A DNA stretch of 64,000 nt from Echiichthys vipera (lineage: Eukaryota > Chordata > Actinopteri > Perciformes > Trachinidae), in assembly GCA_963691815.1 (NCBI GenBank), contig OY829662.1:12466241-12530240 (forward strand). The letters are read 5' to 3'. Shown in pieces: positions 14,178 to 46,892 of the stretch (its first letter is position 1; each line of letters starts with the position of its first letter). The notes beneath the pieces are model-generated. The model was not told the DNA's origin. It saw only the letters and a list, made by a program, of their open reading frames with translations, and made no database searches. A program made the translations under genes and the position numbers.

Positions 14178-14519
14178 TTCTTCCTTGACATCTTCCTCTA
14201 TACCTACATTTTTCTTAAAATACCATCTTTGAGACACAATGCAAACAAATTATGGGACTCAACATTCAGTGAACAATTTCATAAGCAGAAATATATTTAT
14301 TGTTGAAAACATAAATATATAAATTATGATTATTGCTGTCTTTATCCAATGGAAGCCCAAAAGAAAGGTAAAGGCTTAGTGATAGCGTAATGGCATTTTC
14401 TTTAATCAAATAGCTCTAAGTGTGGTCCCTGGTTTACTGAGAACATCTTACACTGATGTAAATGTAAACAGTGATGAAACATCAGCCTCATAAATATAGC
14501 ACCAGTCAACTGATGGCGT

Positions 14520-14569
14520 TTGTGTGTGTGTGTGTGTGTGTGGGTGTGTGTGTGTGTGCGTGTGTGTGT

Positions 14570-14657
<88 letters not shown>
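14520..14657 (+). repeat. (TG)n microsatellite, 138 bp
   Basis: Interrupted in its first third (TGGG, TGCG, TGTATG), then pure. Downstream of pdgfa. Confidence 0.97.
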
Positions 14658-14658
<1 letters not shown>

Positions 14659-16274
14659 GCCATGTTTCAATCAAACTTGTCTCATTGACTCACTACACAG
14701 TGATTCACTCTTTTGCCTTTGACTTCCTCATTTGAACACAGGGTGGAAGACAACTGTTGTTTTTGTACTGCGTTGGTCTGGTTACACATTCATCACTGTT
14801 ACAGGAACCGGTAAGGAAGTCGTTGTTTGTGTCTTCGGGGGCACGGGTTCAGGTCAGCACTGTAATGTTTTCAGGCCACCTCATCATCATCATCTGTCCT
14901 GATAGTATGTGGCTGCATAAGGTGTGAGTACCTTCACAGGGTGGAGTGATCAGAGATTTGCTCTCCTGTCAACAGAGGAGTAAATCCTGGCCAAACAAGG
15001 AGCTCATTCATGCGTTTGTCGATTTTGCTTTGCACGCTCATTCACTCTTTAAGGTGGACTTTGCTCATTGCAGGCACAACATGTGAGCTTGTAAGGCAGA
15101 GCGGGCGGGCATCTTCCTGATCAATGTAAAGTGGGATATGGGTGAAAATCGGTTTATGACGCACACATACACCCTTATTCAGGTATGCATGCTTCGGTAT
15201 GGCCACTCACTATGGAGTTGCCTTGTTTGAGCAACTCTACCCCCCCTCTTCACAGCTCTGAGGCACAAGCACTTGCAGGCGCTTCTGCCTTGTCTAATCC
15301 ACATTTTTTGCATTTTTTCCAATGGATTTAATACAGGCACTCAACCACAACAAAAGAAATAAACAAAATTCCTGCTTGGATATAAGTAAGCTTAATATAT
15401 TTCATAACAAAAATAAAGCATCTTCCTGTACTGACTCTCCCGTCTCCTCCTTGCACACATATATCCAAACCATATACAAGACTTGACATCATTCAGATAT
15501 ACTGTAATATAATAAGAAACATGGATGAAGACAACAACATCAACTGAAAAAAATGACTTTGAGATTGTATTACTGATGGTTACAAAGAACCAGACCACAT
15601 GGAACTCTTGCATGTCTCCAACATCATTAAAACATCTTTTTTTTCTTCTTGTACTGGAAGAGGCAGAAAGCAAACGTCCACACATATAAATAGTTTGTAA
15701 GGAGCGGCGCATCTTCCTTTTCAAATTTAACTGTACATAGCAAGTGGGCAAAGTCACAGACCGACTGGGGTCTCAGAAGATTTCCTCTTTACTCAGAGCA
15801 AACATCCAAAAACTCAAAATGTTTGATACTCCATAGAGTCTTTTGAAGAATAAAAAAAAACACCTCAGTTTTTCTCCCCCTTTCTCTCTTTCTATTGTTT
15901 TTCCTCCATCTGTCTTTCTTTCTTCTTGTGTATGCAAGAGTCATGTAAACAGGGAAGGGCACTTTTATGTTGCCCAGCTGGAGATCATCCACCACTGTTT
16001 TTGGAGTCTAAGCACCAGATTCCCACGAAAGCTCAATCCAACCGTTTCATAGCCGTTTCTGTTGTGCGTCTTGTTCAAACAAAGTCTCAAAATGTCTAAC
16101 GCAAATCCCTTTCATCATCTCCCTTCGGCCTCTTTCTGCTCTGCCCGAGCTACAGCATCTTTCTTCTTAATCAGCGGCAGGGTTCAGTTGTCTGGGTAGG
16201 TGGCATACCGTAGAGGAAGTCATCGTCACTGGTTACTGTTTTCTTTCAAACAAAAAAGCACCTTTGGCATCTTA

Positions 16275-16280
16275 TTTATT
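16275..16280 (-). terminator. candidate polyadenylation signal AATAAA for pdgfa
   Basis: This is the first canonical hexamer downstream of the pdgfa exon 7 stop on the minus strand, within TTATTTATTTTTATC on plus. Position and strand fit; use is inferred. Confidence 0.4.
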
Positions 16281-16442
16281 TTTATCTGTTGTCTATTTTC
16301 AGTCTCTTGTCTTAACAGAATAGTTTGTCTTTCTAAAACGAAGGTTGAATGGCAGTGGGGAAGAGGACAGAGCAGGTCTCCTGTTGGTGGCATCCTCGAA
16401 TTTAGGTCCCTCCCACGCTGAAGTCCCTTGTTCTGATTGGTC
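16275..16442 (-). other. pdgfa: pdgfa 3' UTR (proximal, inferred)
   Basis: From the exon 7 stop the minus strand runs to an AATAAA at 16275-16280 (TTTATT on plus), giving a proximal 3' UTR of about 170-190 nt. PDGF-A messages in mammals have longer 3' UTRs, so more distal ends (down to about 14.3 kb, where another AATAAA sits at 14296-14301) are possible. No transcript evidence is available here. Confidence 0.4.
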
Positions 16443-35495
<19,053 letters not shown>

Positions 35496-36085
35496 CTCCC
35501 TTTAATTTAGATTTAACCCCGAACAAGAAAAAGGTGCTATTCTGTAGGAGCCGCAGAATCGCTCCTGGCTCCACAGGATCCACAACCATCCCCTCGGGGA
35601 GAGAAACCGGGGTGTCAGAGCTGCGCAGCGGGCTCAGTCAGACTCCGTGTTGCACTTGCTTGTGAGTGTGAAAGCTGAAGAGGCTGGAAGTTGACTCTTG
35701 TTATTCACATTGGACTGCGGTCCTCTTGAACAAGATATGTGCGGCAGCTCGACATAGTTCCTCAGGCGCAAGTGGGACAATCCCAAGAGACAAGTCTGAA
35801 GCGCATTGCACTTGTCCTTCACCCTCTTACAAACAGGCTACAAACTTCAGCCCAGTCCACGGAAATATCAAACAAGAAGCGCAGCTGTTAGAATTAAGCA
35901 GAATTAAGACGCACGACTTTGTCTATGATAGTATTTAATAGCCCTAGAAGAATATAATCCAAACGAGCAGATCCTCTTAGAAAATCACAAGGGGAGAAAG
36001 TTGTCCGTGTTGTGCTATTCAGAGCCTGTGCTGCAGCAGTCTGCACAGGTCCTTGACTGTGTAGGACTCTGAAGTGAATGGAGTC
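35496..36085 (-). other. pdgfa: pdgfa 5' leader (inferred), with upstream ATGs
   Basis: This stretch lies between the coding start and a TATA-like motif at 36106-36111 on the minus strand. If transcription starts about 25-30 nt below that motif, the leader is about 590 nt. Human PDGFA also has a long GC-rich leader of several hundred nt. It contains several upstream ATGs, including a 62-codon frame at 35634-35822 on the minus strand. No 5' UTR intron is evident, though one cannot be excluded. Confidence 0.4.
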
Positions 36086-36105
36086 AGAGCGCCTCTGAGC
36101 CGCTG

Positions 36106-36150
36106 GATATAGAGAGCCAGCAGCTCCGTGCCCGTTGCGCCTCCCCTCGC
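36106..36150 (-). promoter_or_regulatory. candidate pdgfa core promoter: TATA-like motif below a G-rich block
   Basis: On the minus strand GCGAGGGGAGGCGC (about 36138-36151) is followed about 30 nt later by CTCTCTATATCCAGC (TATATC at 36106-36111). The human PDGFA promoter also pairs a TATA box with an upstream G/C-rich Sp1/Egr-binding element (family knowledge). The motifs are short, so this is a suggestion based on position. Confidence 0.3.
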
Positions 36151-36236
36151 GTTTCGGTGATCGTGCATCTATTCAGCGAGGGGAGCTGGTTGGCTGGTTG
36201 GATGACTTAAGACTCAATAGCATGTCCCCATCCCCC

Positions 36237-36239
<3 letters not shown>

Positions 36240-36318
<79 letters not shown>
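36240..36318 (+). repeat. (TG)n microsatellite upstream of pdgfa
   Basis: A 79-bp array lying about 90-130 bp upstream of the candidate promoter motifs. Confidence 0.97.
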
Positions 36319-36319
<1 letters not shown>

Positions 36320-36550
36320 TGTGTCTGTGTACCCTTCAGCACAGAGCCCATTCAGAGATTCAGGCTGTAATTGATACAGTATAAAACTATAAGACGTGAT
36401 GCAAAACTGACCATCATTTTGGAAAAACTGAGACAATAAGGATAAGGATGCTGATGGAGATGAGACACTTCTCATTCCTCATTATTAACTATTCATTTTA
36501 ATTGAATAACATATTGTGAGCAAAGGAAGTCAATGGTTACATTCATAACA

Positions 36551-37030
36551 GAGTTCCCATATTATGCTGATTTGCAGGTTCATACTTGCATTTTGGGTTT
36601 CTACTAGAGCATGTTTACATGCTTTAATGTTTAGAAAAATACATTATTTTTCTCATACTTTCTGTCTGAATATACCTGTATTCACTATGTCTGAAACATT
36701 CCATTTAGCTCCTGTTTTAAGTCCATCTCCCTAAAAAGCCCAGTCTTCTCTGATTGGTCAGTGTTTCCGGCTCTTCTGCATCTGTGGTCTTTGAGTCTCT
36801 GCACCATCATTACCAGAATGACTGTAATGGCACTTTCTATCGATATACAGGTATATACTGTATATACTGTATATATAGTATATTTGTGAAGTCACCTTAT
36901 GGAAGTGCTGATGGCGCATTTAAAGGCACATTTTCTGAATACTAGCTGTGTGCATTTCTCTGTGGATTAAGGGTTTTTAAACTTTCAAAGTAATTATATT
37001 GCTCCTTGATCTGCTTTGAAATAAAAAGAT
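36551..37030 (-). mobile_element. TTAA-type MITE, copy 3, reverse orientation, ends degraded
   Basis: This is the reverse complement of the family: TTCCCATATTATGCTGA, GGTTCATACTTGCATTTTGG, TTTTCTCATACTTTCTGTCT, TGATTGGTCAGTGTTTCCGG, TGAATACTAGCTGTGTGCAT and ATCTGCTTTGAAATAAAAAG. The left end lacks the full AGGTCC terminus and the right end is not intact. It lies just upstream of pdgfa. Confidence 0.75.
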
Positions 37031-37219
37031 GACCATTATCGTTGAAGTGATGATGGGAATGACTCTTAATGTCTCAGCATGCTGAGATACACAAGCTCTC
37101 TTTTGTGCCTGTGAGTTTAAGGCAGAATACCTAATATAGTATCATGTCTGGACATTTATTATGACAAAGAAATGATTCATGTCTGTAAATGTGTGTGATA
37201 AAGATGACCATTTAACGCC

Positions 37220-37221
<2 letters not shown>

Positions 37222-37286
<65 letters not shown>

Positions 37287-37292
37287 GGGGGG
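37222..37292 (+). repeat. (TG)n followed by an 11-base G run
   Basis: TG array to 37280 then C and G11. Intergenic. Confidence 0.95.
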
Positions 37293-39660
37293 TATTTTGA
37301 GACACAGGAAGCAACTAGTTAACAGCAGGTTAACAACAGACTGGTCTTAACCTGTTGTGAGAAAACTGGAGGCTGTGCTGTGCTGGGAGGTCTATAGGGA
37401 GGAGAGCCTGAGGGCCCGATAAACGAGACATACCAACAGTAGCAGAGATGCAGACAGAGACGGTGTGCACGCACATTATCAGCCAGAGGTGACAATCAGC
37501 AGGGAGCCATAGGTCAGCCAACCAGGTGGTCTGCCCTCCACCTTGTCCATTCAACTGGATCACATAGTACAAGGCCAGCCTGAGGGCGTAGTGGCTGGAA
37601 ACACTGCACGGAGAAAGCACTCCTGCAGCTGGTGGAGTAATTAATGTAACTATTTTAATAGGCCTGTGAAGTTCATTTTAGGATGGTACCAGTGCTGTAA
37701 AATTAACGTAATGTTTTTTATAATAAATGTCAGTCTGCTAAAGCCATTTATTTGACATGTTTTTCCTATTGAAGTTTTTTAATTTTTTTATTTACTGCAC
37801 TGCTAATCTTTCATTCCTCAGTTATGAGTAACCGTGCATTAAAGTAGGTGATGCTATGGTAGAATGACTAACATTGGCCGGTGACAGGCAGGTTCATCAT
37901 GACCTGCAGTGTCGTCATGGTTACTTCACAGGTCAGCCTACCTGGATGTGCACCCTCACTGAAATGCATGAATCATGTGTCTTGAGCGCGTAAGCTTTGC
38001 GTCATGGGGAAAACCTGGGAGTCAGAGGAGCAAGTGAGAGAGCAGGCCACACAGTAGGAGAGAGTGATTGTTTTTTTATGTGAAGAAGTGAGTGAAAGGA
38101 AAAACTAGCAGGTGAGGATGATGCTTCACAATCTCTTCCTTTCTTTCATTTTAAAGTGTATCTTTTCATTGTGCATATAAATTATATTAATATAGAGTGA
38201 AAAACATCTTAAACTTGAGCTTGAGACAAAGAAGAGCGATGCACATGTAACATGAGATATAGATGGACAAAACATTTACACACAGTGGGGAAACAAACTG
38301 AACTGACTAAACAAGAGAAAAGAATAATTGGACTGACATTTTAGGGGGAAAAGAAGAAGAAATTAAAACAAGACCAGAAAATCAATCTCGCTCCCTCCTG
38401 CTTTTCAACATAAACTATTAGGCAACATGTTTACTGGCAACTGAGGTCTGCGTACCTAAACACATTAACCCCATTAAATTGTTTTATAGATGCTGGTGCA
38501 CAGTAAATTTAGCCATAAAGACGCTGCGGAGAGGACGTTCTCCGAGTGAGGTGATGACTCCCGTTTCCCCCTAAGGCCACACATAGTTCCCAGTGAGAGA
38601 AGCGTAGGAAAAAGGGGGGAATTCTTTAAGAATGCGGTGGAAATGAGCTGGTGTTGCATTGCCTTTGGGGGTCTGTTCTTATCATCTATTCCCATGGTAA
38701 GAAGGCAATGTTCATTTCAGGAGTCTTGACCCTTTTTAGTCAGAATAAACAAATGAAGTTGGAGTTCAAATGTGACTTTTAATTAAGAATTTAGAAAGAA
38801 AGGAGGTTAGGCATGATTATAAAAATCTATTTGTCCCATGTCATATAAAGTACCTGTCTGGACTTTTGATTAGCATCCTCCCATCTATAGTACTTTGACA
38901 AAGATAAATAAACGTATTTAATCATAATTCCTGAACTAATGTATACTCTGTGAGGTCAGATCTCAGGTCAGATCTCTTTTTTCGCATATTCATAAAATTA
39001 TCCATAGTATGATACAGTCTTGAATGACAACTATTGGATCACAGCAAAAGAACTGATATCTCAGTACAGTAAGCATTATAACACAAACATTATCATCCAT
39101 AACCCAATCTCAACTTGATACCCAGTGCGGCTGAACTCTGACCCTGCAACGAAAGCAAAGAATCTCACACTTCAGTGTGCTGGGGAACCATAAAAAGATA
39201 GCAGACCTGACAATAGAAACTCAATATACTGGTAGTCATGACAGTTGATACCTGCAACTGTTATATTTCCTTTCCAATGAAAGCGATTACATATTTTCTA
39301 CTGGGCATCCCCGTTCTACGACACCTCATAATGTCAAAGACCGAGCGAATTACAGAGTGGATTGCCTTGCGACGGAGAAACATGAGAATCATGAGCATGC
39401 ATGAGTCACGGACACAAGGAGCAGGTCCTTTGCAGACTACTGAGTGATCTCCTCCCTCCTCCTCAGGGTAGAATTATTCTCCACTAACTAAAGCCCGAAC
39501 TAGCTCATCAGTGTCTATGATGACAAAGTTGATTCCATTAGTGGGTTGTGTGTTGATGTTTTTAGGTTGAAGCTGTGTGTTATTTGACACAAGCTTGTGT
39601 CTTATAATAGGCCAATTAGAAACAGTGGTAACATTTATGGTTGGGTTACTCATGTACACA

Positions 39661-39791
<131 letters not shown>

Positions 39792-42609
39792 GGTAAGTTA
39801 TTCAGGTGAGATTTTCCAGGAGCAAAGGTACATTCCAGAGGCTGGTAGCGATATAGATTGGACTTGGAAATTATCCAGAGCAGAGTGCATATCGAGGGCA
39901 ACCTTTTCACATATAAACAAGCCACCGCACATAGACACATTCTCACTGAGAAAGACTCACACTCACGCTGCTTTTTCAACTGAATATTAAGCAGTGGAGG
40001 GAGGCCAAGTACAGCAGCCACACTTAAAACTTACAACTGGACGCAGCTGCTCTTTTATAAGGACGATTACTGGCAGCCATTTACAGGCCTTCATCTCTCT
40101 AACATGCATAGCAACCTGAATGAAGTGCTCTGTGGGGCCTCCCAGCCCCCCTCTGGACCCCTTTTCATTTCAGGCTATAGGTGTGCAGGCATTCAGGGGG
40201 CACAATGCCCAAACTGCTCTTTCATAAGTCACAACTACGTAGTCGAGTCCACCTCTGGGATCAGAAATTACGCCACATGCACACATAAATGCACAAAGCT
40301 GGTGGTACAAGGTATGCAAGGCAAACTTCCAGCTGCAACACATTACACATTACAGTTGCACACTTGAGTTGTTAAGGGAATGCGGCATCCTCTCTGTGTG
40401 ATCTCCAGATCTGTCAGACTGCGGTCTGTTCTTGTCATAACTCTGCCTTGACTTTTTCACTCTACTCCTCCATGAAAGCAATCCTTAGAGAGCTCGAAAT
40501 AGGTGTTCGGTGTGAAGGAGAAATGACACTGAAGAGAGAAAATACTGGGAACACGCTGGAAGAGATCTGAGTGTGTGTGTATATATGTGTGTGCTTTTGC
40601 ACGTTTCTTGCTACCTCAGCGTCCAGTTCCTACAGGCTCCAAGGTCTGACCCTGTCATTTAGGTCAGAGACGGACTACTGACCGCAGCCTCCAGCCGCAG
40701 CAGTACAGAGGATGCAGCCACCAGCAAGCCTCTGCTCCAGATGTTGAAAGGAAATCTCATTTAGAAGCAAAAAAAAATCAGACCTGCAGCTCAGGTATGA
40801 ACCAACCCGCACACACTTACGTATACACTGTATATATGGGAATCTACACTAAACAAACTTATGTATTAACACTTGCACACCTGCACTCTGTCATGCACAT
40901 TCTCCAATTTCCACAAATGGACAGACAGACAGACAGACATGAAGCAATACGGGCACAAGTCCTTACATGCAGTTTCCCTTGTACCAGCTCCTTTCCCCCT
41001 TAAAACACTACCTCTTTATTCTCTATGAACAAAAAAAACACTCTCTCTTTCTGCACACACACACACTCACACTGAAAACAGGGGACTTCCAGCCACTGAG
41101 AAATAGCAGTGTAATTGCCGGTGCTCTGTTGTCTATCAAGACCTGACCTTTTCAACATGTGTTTGCCGTGTTGGGAGCGGTGGGAACCGGCGAGGAGGAA
41201 GAAAGGGGTCTCCCTAGCTCTGTGGTGGTCTGACCCAACATCCCCCCTTCCTTTCTCCGCTACAACTCCCCCCAAAACTCTGGGAACTCCCACTGCGTCC
41301 GCATGTTCTGTGGGTTCGGAGGCTAGGAGGGAGGACGTGGCTAACCCACAAATCAGACTCTTGGCAGGGGGACATCAAAGTCGGAACAGGACGACGTAGA
41401 AAGGACAGGGGGAGACAGAGCAGCCCTGTCTCACTGTGGTCCCAAGGGGATGGAGGAAAATTTGAGGTCTACGTGTAGAGCCCAGGCATTATAGTGGCAC
41501 AAATGTATGCTTTTTGTTGGTGCCAATGGGAAAATAGCTGACTGGTATTGCCTTACATGAATTTGGCCCTGAAGAAAAGGACATTAAAGAATGAAACATA
41601 TACAGGGACATACTCATAATAAACATATGAGAGTTTAAAGGATTAAGCATCATTGGTAAACGGAAAGAAATGGCTTTGACTTGAAGCAAAAAGTCATCCA
41701 AACAAATAGCAAGAAACTAATATCAACAGTGAAAAAGTAGATGTTGGGTCCATGAGATAGCCTTATATTAAAACTAACTATAAAACATGTGATAAGCAAA
41801 ACTGATCACTCACAGGTCCAATGACAAGTTGCCTTTATGATATGACAGACAAGCTCAGCTCTCAGAGGGGGCACACAAAGCTGTCCTCAGAAATGTATTA
41901 GGAGCCTTTAAGCCCATAATTACACCAATTGGCATGTCAGATGGGGCTTTCACTTCGTTACTTACCATTCCTTCTTCCCTTGTCTTTCACTAGCCATGGG
42001 CCACTCCGCTCATGGTGTACGGACTGTGAGATGGGGGAACTAGTGATGATGGTGGTGCTGATGTGCATGTGGGAGGGGGGCAGGGTTCTGTATCAGGGGG
42101 ATTATGGGGAGATTTCTCTGCTTGACTTGGGCAGTGTTAGATATCCATGACGGAGATAAAGAGGAAAGACTTGAATGGGAGGAGAAGGAGAGAGAAAATG
42201 GGGAATCTTTGCAAGGGTTTGAAGTAAAAAGATACCACTAAAAGAAAACCCCTGGATTAAAGTGTGATTATGACCAGTTAGAGAATCCACTTTGGTGCAC
42301 CTGGTTACTCACCATGCGCTATCGCCCCAGGGCCCAACACCACTTGAGGACTTGAATTGTGTTTGAGATTTTCCTCAACACAGCACCATTCCTATAGCAA
42401 CCGTACCTAACTGAGCAAAGCACTAAACCTCCAGGAGAGAAGCCCTACCTAGTTTATGGGCCGTACCGTGATGCTATTTTGCACGCATCGTGGTAACGAT
42501 TAACAGTGCTTAATGTGAGCCCCCTACCCCCAACCATTGCTAGCTCCTCTGGAAGAAACACTATGGCTCCTTTTAAAAAATAATTACAGCAGGTTTTTGG
42601 CTGCTGTTT

Positions 42610-42639
42610 ATTGTTGTTGTTGTTGTTGTTATTATTATT
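42610..42639 (+). repeat. (TTG)n(TTA)n trinucleotide repeat
   Basis: Seven TTG-type units followed by ATT units. Intergenic. Confidence 0.9.
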
Positions 42640-42952
42640 GGAGGCCATAAAAGCAGTACCAGATCCAGCACTAAGGGATGTTAGTCAGTGAGAAAGAGAA
42701 GGAAAAAATGAGAAGACGGGATGGAGTTAGCAAGATCTCCAATCACTTTTTCCTGGTATTTTTGCCTTTATTTGACACTCAAGAGTAGAAAGTAAAGAGA
42801 AGAAAGGGGAAATTGTCCCTGTCTGAACTGAACTGAACTGGAGACGTCACCCCCACATGCCACACACCCCGGCCTGCTGGCCCTCAAGGAAGCCCCATAC
42901 TTGTTTGATGTCAAGCAATTTATGACTTGTATCAATGAATGACACATTGGGC

Positions 42953-42955
<3 letters not shown>

Positions 42956-43018
<63 letters not shown>

Positions 43019-43045
43019 TGCATGCGTGCGTGCGTGCGTGCGTGC

Positions 43046-43096
<51 letters not shown>

Positions 43097-43151
43097 CGTG
43101 CATGTGTGTGTGTGCGCGTGTGTGTGTGTGTGTGTTTGTGTGTGTGTGCGC
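42956..43151 (+). repeat. compound (TG)n-(TGCG)n-(TG)n array, 196 bp
   Basis: The TG run passes into a tetranucleotide GTGC/TGCG block near 42999-43051, back to TG, then TGCG/TGCA and CGCG variants. Purine-pyrimidine alternation is nearly unbroken. Confidence 0.97.
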
Positions 43152-44964
43152 GTACATACACAGAAGTTGGTTGTAGGATCTAGGACTCAAATTGTAAAAA
43201 ATAACAATTTTTGGTCCCCAGGCCTTGTATACTAGCCCTTACTGTCATTATGGTACACAGACCAGAACCATAATAACACCTCTCCTTTTCCTCTCCTCTC
43301 CAAGGACTCAAGATGAAGTGTTAAAATCCCAAGGCAGAGGGAGATCACAACAAACTGATTATCAACAGGAAGTGGCTCCATTATGGGCTTAAAGATAGGA
43401 GAGAGTGCTCTCTGGTTACAGCACTCACTCAAATCCACACATTCCTGCAGGGTTTAGGGAGAGCCAGGTCACCCCTGTGGACTCTGCTCCCCAGCCACTG
43501 CCTCAGCCCAGGGGCATTGCTTGGGGTACAGCTGGGACATTGAAGGGATTTGGGGGTCCTTTAGGGGGGGCCAGGGGAGTTGTGGATGTCTAGGGTGGCC
43601 TGCAAATCAGGAGACACTTGACAGCTTTTGCCTTGTGACTTTGCACACCTGCAGTGGATGGCTGTGTTTTGGGGGCTGAGGTGAGTCTTATAGGATGTGA
43701 GGATAGACTTAGTGAAGCACTTATATCTAACAGACCCTGACAATGTGGTCATTCCTGGGGAAGAGGCCAAATCTTATCCAGATATCAAAGAATGCCAATA
43801 CACCCCATCCAGTCCATGTCCACATCTCAAAAGTAGCCCATTGATTTAGAAACATGAGATGCTTTAAGAGTCTGGAGCAAATCCTCCACCTAAACTGCCT
43901 CAAAGCCAAAGCTCTACTAACATTATCTGAGACCATTTCATAAACAGTCCAACAGGGACTTTTTTGGTCATTGCATTCCTCCATCTTCCTAATGTGATTA
44001 GAAAAGAGTTCAACTACTTTTATGATCTGCACTCTAAAACCCTAACGATTCCTCTGAGAGTAGGAGCCACTGAAAAAAAGGAACAATTGAGACAATTGCT
44101 GAGCTGCCTCCCCAGGGAATGAAGTCAGAGACGAAATGAAGAGATGGATTGTGCTGGGTCGAGATCAACGTGGGCAAGAGATTGCAGAGTCATGTGCATG
44201 ATGGAATATCTCACTCAGAAAAATTCTACTGACCCATTATTTTCCCCTTGAGCATGCAACATTGGTCGAACATTTCAGTCTTTGTTTGTTTTTTCTACAC
44301 GTCGTTTGAGGGCGAGTCACCAAGGCTCTGTTTGCTGGGAAAAGCTTTGAAACTGCGGCCAAAATCGAGGCGAATCAGGGAGGCCTGGACACAGTGTTGG
44401 TACATGTATACATGTGAATTATTTACTTGTCGTCCAGCAGGAAATGAGGAACGATAACAAGCTTGGGAAAGAAAAGCAGAAAAACAAACAGATGGTATCT
44501 CGTCCCTTCATTCATTTCTTGCTTTCTCTCTTTCTTTTCTCCGAAGCAGTCGGCCGTGTCCTACGGTGGACAAATGGCAAAGGACGTGTCCCTTTTTAAG
44601 GACAGCGGCAGGCAGTGGAAGAATCATTTCAATGAATTGGCTCATGACTGTTTCTTCACATCACGTCTGTTTACAGGTGTTAGGGACTACACTACATATG
44701 TGAAAAAAGCTGTATGCCTTTTCCAGAGGGAGCTGCACAAAACCTACATACATATACATACATTTCCTCAAGTGATGTCAGTTGAGTCAGCGTCAGTTGG
44801 CGCTGAAGACTACAAGTTTGAAAATAAAAATATCTCTGATGTGTAGATAGATATTTGTGTAGATGTGAGCTTACCAGACCTCTGTGGCCTGCTGCTACAT
44901 TGATGCTACATTAACCGCTTCTAGCATAACACACTTGAAGCAGTAGCTGGAGAAGGGCCCAGAT

Positions 44965-45085
44965 GGTTATTTGAACTTATAAGTTAAACTCTTATAAAGA
45001 ACAAGATGTAACCCTAACCCTGTGACCTAAACTTAACCTTAACTCTTCATAGCTGATTTTAGCGAGCTGCTAACTTAAGTCCTGA
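44965..45085 (-). repeat. dispersed repeat with TTAGGGT-like tract, copy B (inverted)
   Basis: Reverse complement of copy A: on minus it reads ACTTAAGTTAGCAGCTCGC, GAGTTAAGGTTAAGTTTAGG, CACAGGGTTAGGGTTACATC, then CTTATAAGTTCAAATAACC. The shared block of about 120 bp shows this is an interspersed repeat. Confidence 0.5.
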
Positions 45086-46116
45086 CACTTGCGCAGTATC
45101 CTATGCCAGATTTGTTGGTGACTTCGATGGGTACAATCTAACATCTATTACCTAAATTTCCGAGCAAACTGTTGATGTTCGAGTTGCATTGTGGGTAATG
45201 GAGGTCTTAAAAAGGAAGAATTATGTGTGGAATAAACAACACTGCACCTCTGCTTCTGCTTCAGGGATTTTAAATACATGTATACTTAAACTGTCCATCG
45301 TGAGTCCAACAATGTTATAGGAGTTCAAGTCTAGACTATTAAAATCAAAACTGACCCCTAAGTTATTTTGTCGACACTATGCTGTTTAACTGAGCCGGAC
45401 CTTGTGATGATCTCCTGACCCAATTTTTGACTCTACTTCGCCGCCTGACCTCAGCTCGACACCCCCTCTCATCCCTAACCTTTCAATCCCATCAGCCTCG
45501 CTATTGCTCAATCACCTGTGACCAGGGCTGGGTGGTGACCTTTGACCTCAGAGGGTCACGATTAGAGCTGAGAATGAGAGCGGCAGAATTGGGGACCAGG
45601 CAGAGATGCGATGCCCCTGGACCAAGGGCTTCGACCCAGCCAGGCTGAACTCTGGAACAGTCAGGTCGCCACACCCAATATATCTCCACAAGAAAAGAGC
45701 TGCTTATCAAAGGCTCTGGTCATTAGCACAGGCGGTTGGGGGTTGATTTTTTTTTTTTTTGACCAGGGTGTGGTGATCAGGGAGGTGGGAGCAGGCAGCA
45801 AGAATCAATGGAGATTGTATTCTAGTGTTGGCAGGCATTTTAATTAGCCTAGATCTTCCCGGATAAGGATGGAAGGGAGCAGGGGTGGTGGGTATGGGAA
45901 CACAGAGAGGAGGAGCGGAGGACATGAAACAAACGGGAACGAATCAGGAGGAAAGAGGGGGGCGTTGAGGGTCACACGCCCAAGGGCTACGCTCACTGTG
46001 CCAGATCTAAATATGCAGCACCAAATAAAACATCCTCTCATGAGCTCATGGGTGGCTGTGTCTGGTTATGGGATGTAACAAATACACATGCAAGTATGCA
46101 CTCACATGCACTTACT

Positions 46117-46244
<128 letters not shown>

Positions 46245-46892
46245 ACACCAAATCATTCCCAGCCATCTTATCTTGTAAATTTTTGGCAATCTCTATATAA
46301 AACTTGGAATTTGGAGGGATGCACTTAAGAAGCCATCCTGTAAATGAGGAGGCAAAGCCTTCCCATGCTGGGATAAATATATCTCAGTGGCTCTCAGTGG
46401 ACTTCACACCACTCAGGAGTGCACTTAAAAACCAAAAGCATATTAGAGGTCAGTGAAGCTGGCTCAGCATTTCTTTACATTCCTTCTGCATGTTCACCCC
46501 CCGTCATTATCCTCTGCATCCTTTCTGTCTCCTTTTACTCCTCACCGCAGACTCACTGAGTTTGGCCTCTTGCTTGTTTGGACAACAAAACGAACAGGAG
46601 CCTCACACCAAACATACTCCGCTGTGGGAGTAGCTCGAAGTTGTAGTAGAGCCAAGGTGCAGGAGCAAAAGAAAAGGGATGGAGGGAGTAGAGCTGATGA
46701 TGGTGCAGTTGGGGTCATTCATCCTCCCGAGTCTCTGCTACTGTTGCTTTTCTTCTCTCATGGACCGCTTCTGTGTTGCGCTGAATGAGAGTGAAGGGCT
46801 GCACAGAAAAACTCTGAAATAATTTCAAAAAAAGATGGACAGAGATGTTTGTACTCTACAACCAGAAAAACACAATGTGTAGCCTTGAGACA

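Noticed and set aside
15392..15757. 121-codon minus-strand open frame downstream of pdgfa
   Set aside because: It has no recognisable domain, a composition like A/T-rich non-coding DNA, and a position in the 3' flank or UTR of pdgfa.
43727..44032. 101-codon minus-strand frame with Trp-rich residues, considered as a LINE remnant
   Set aside because: I could not match it to any reverse transcriptase or endonuclease motif, and no second copy is in the window.
45010..45060. Interstitial telomere repeat (CCCTAACCCT-like)
   Set aside because: Only about two units, inside a dispersed repeat that recurs at 2325-2480.
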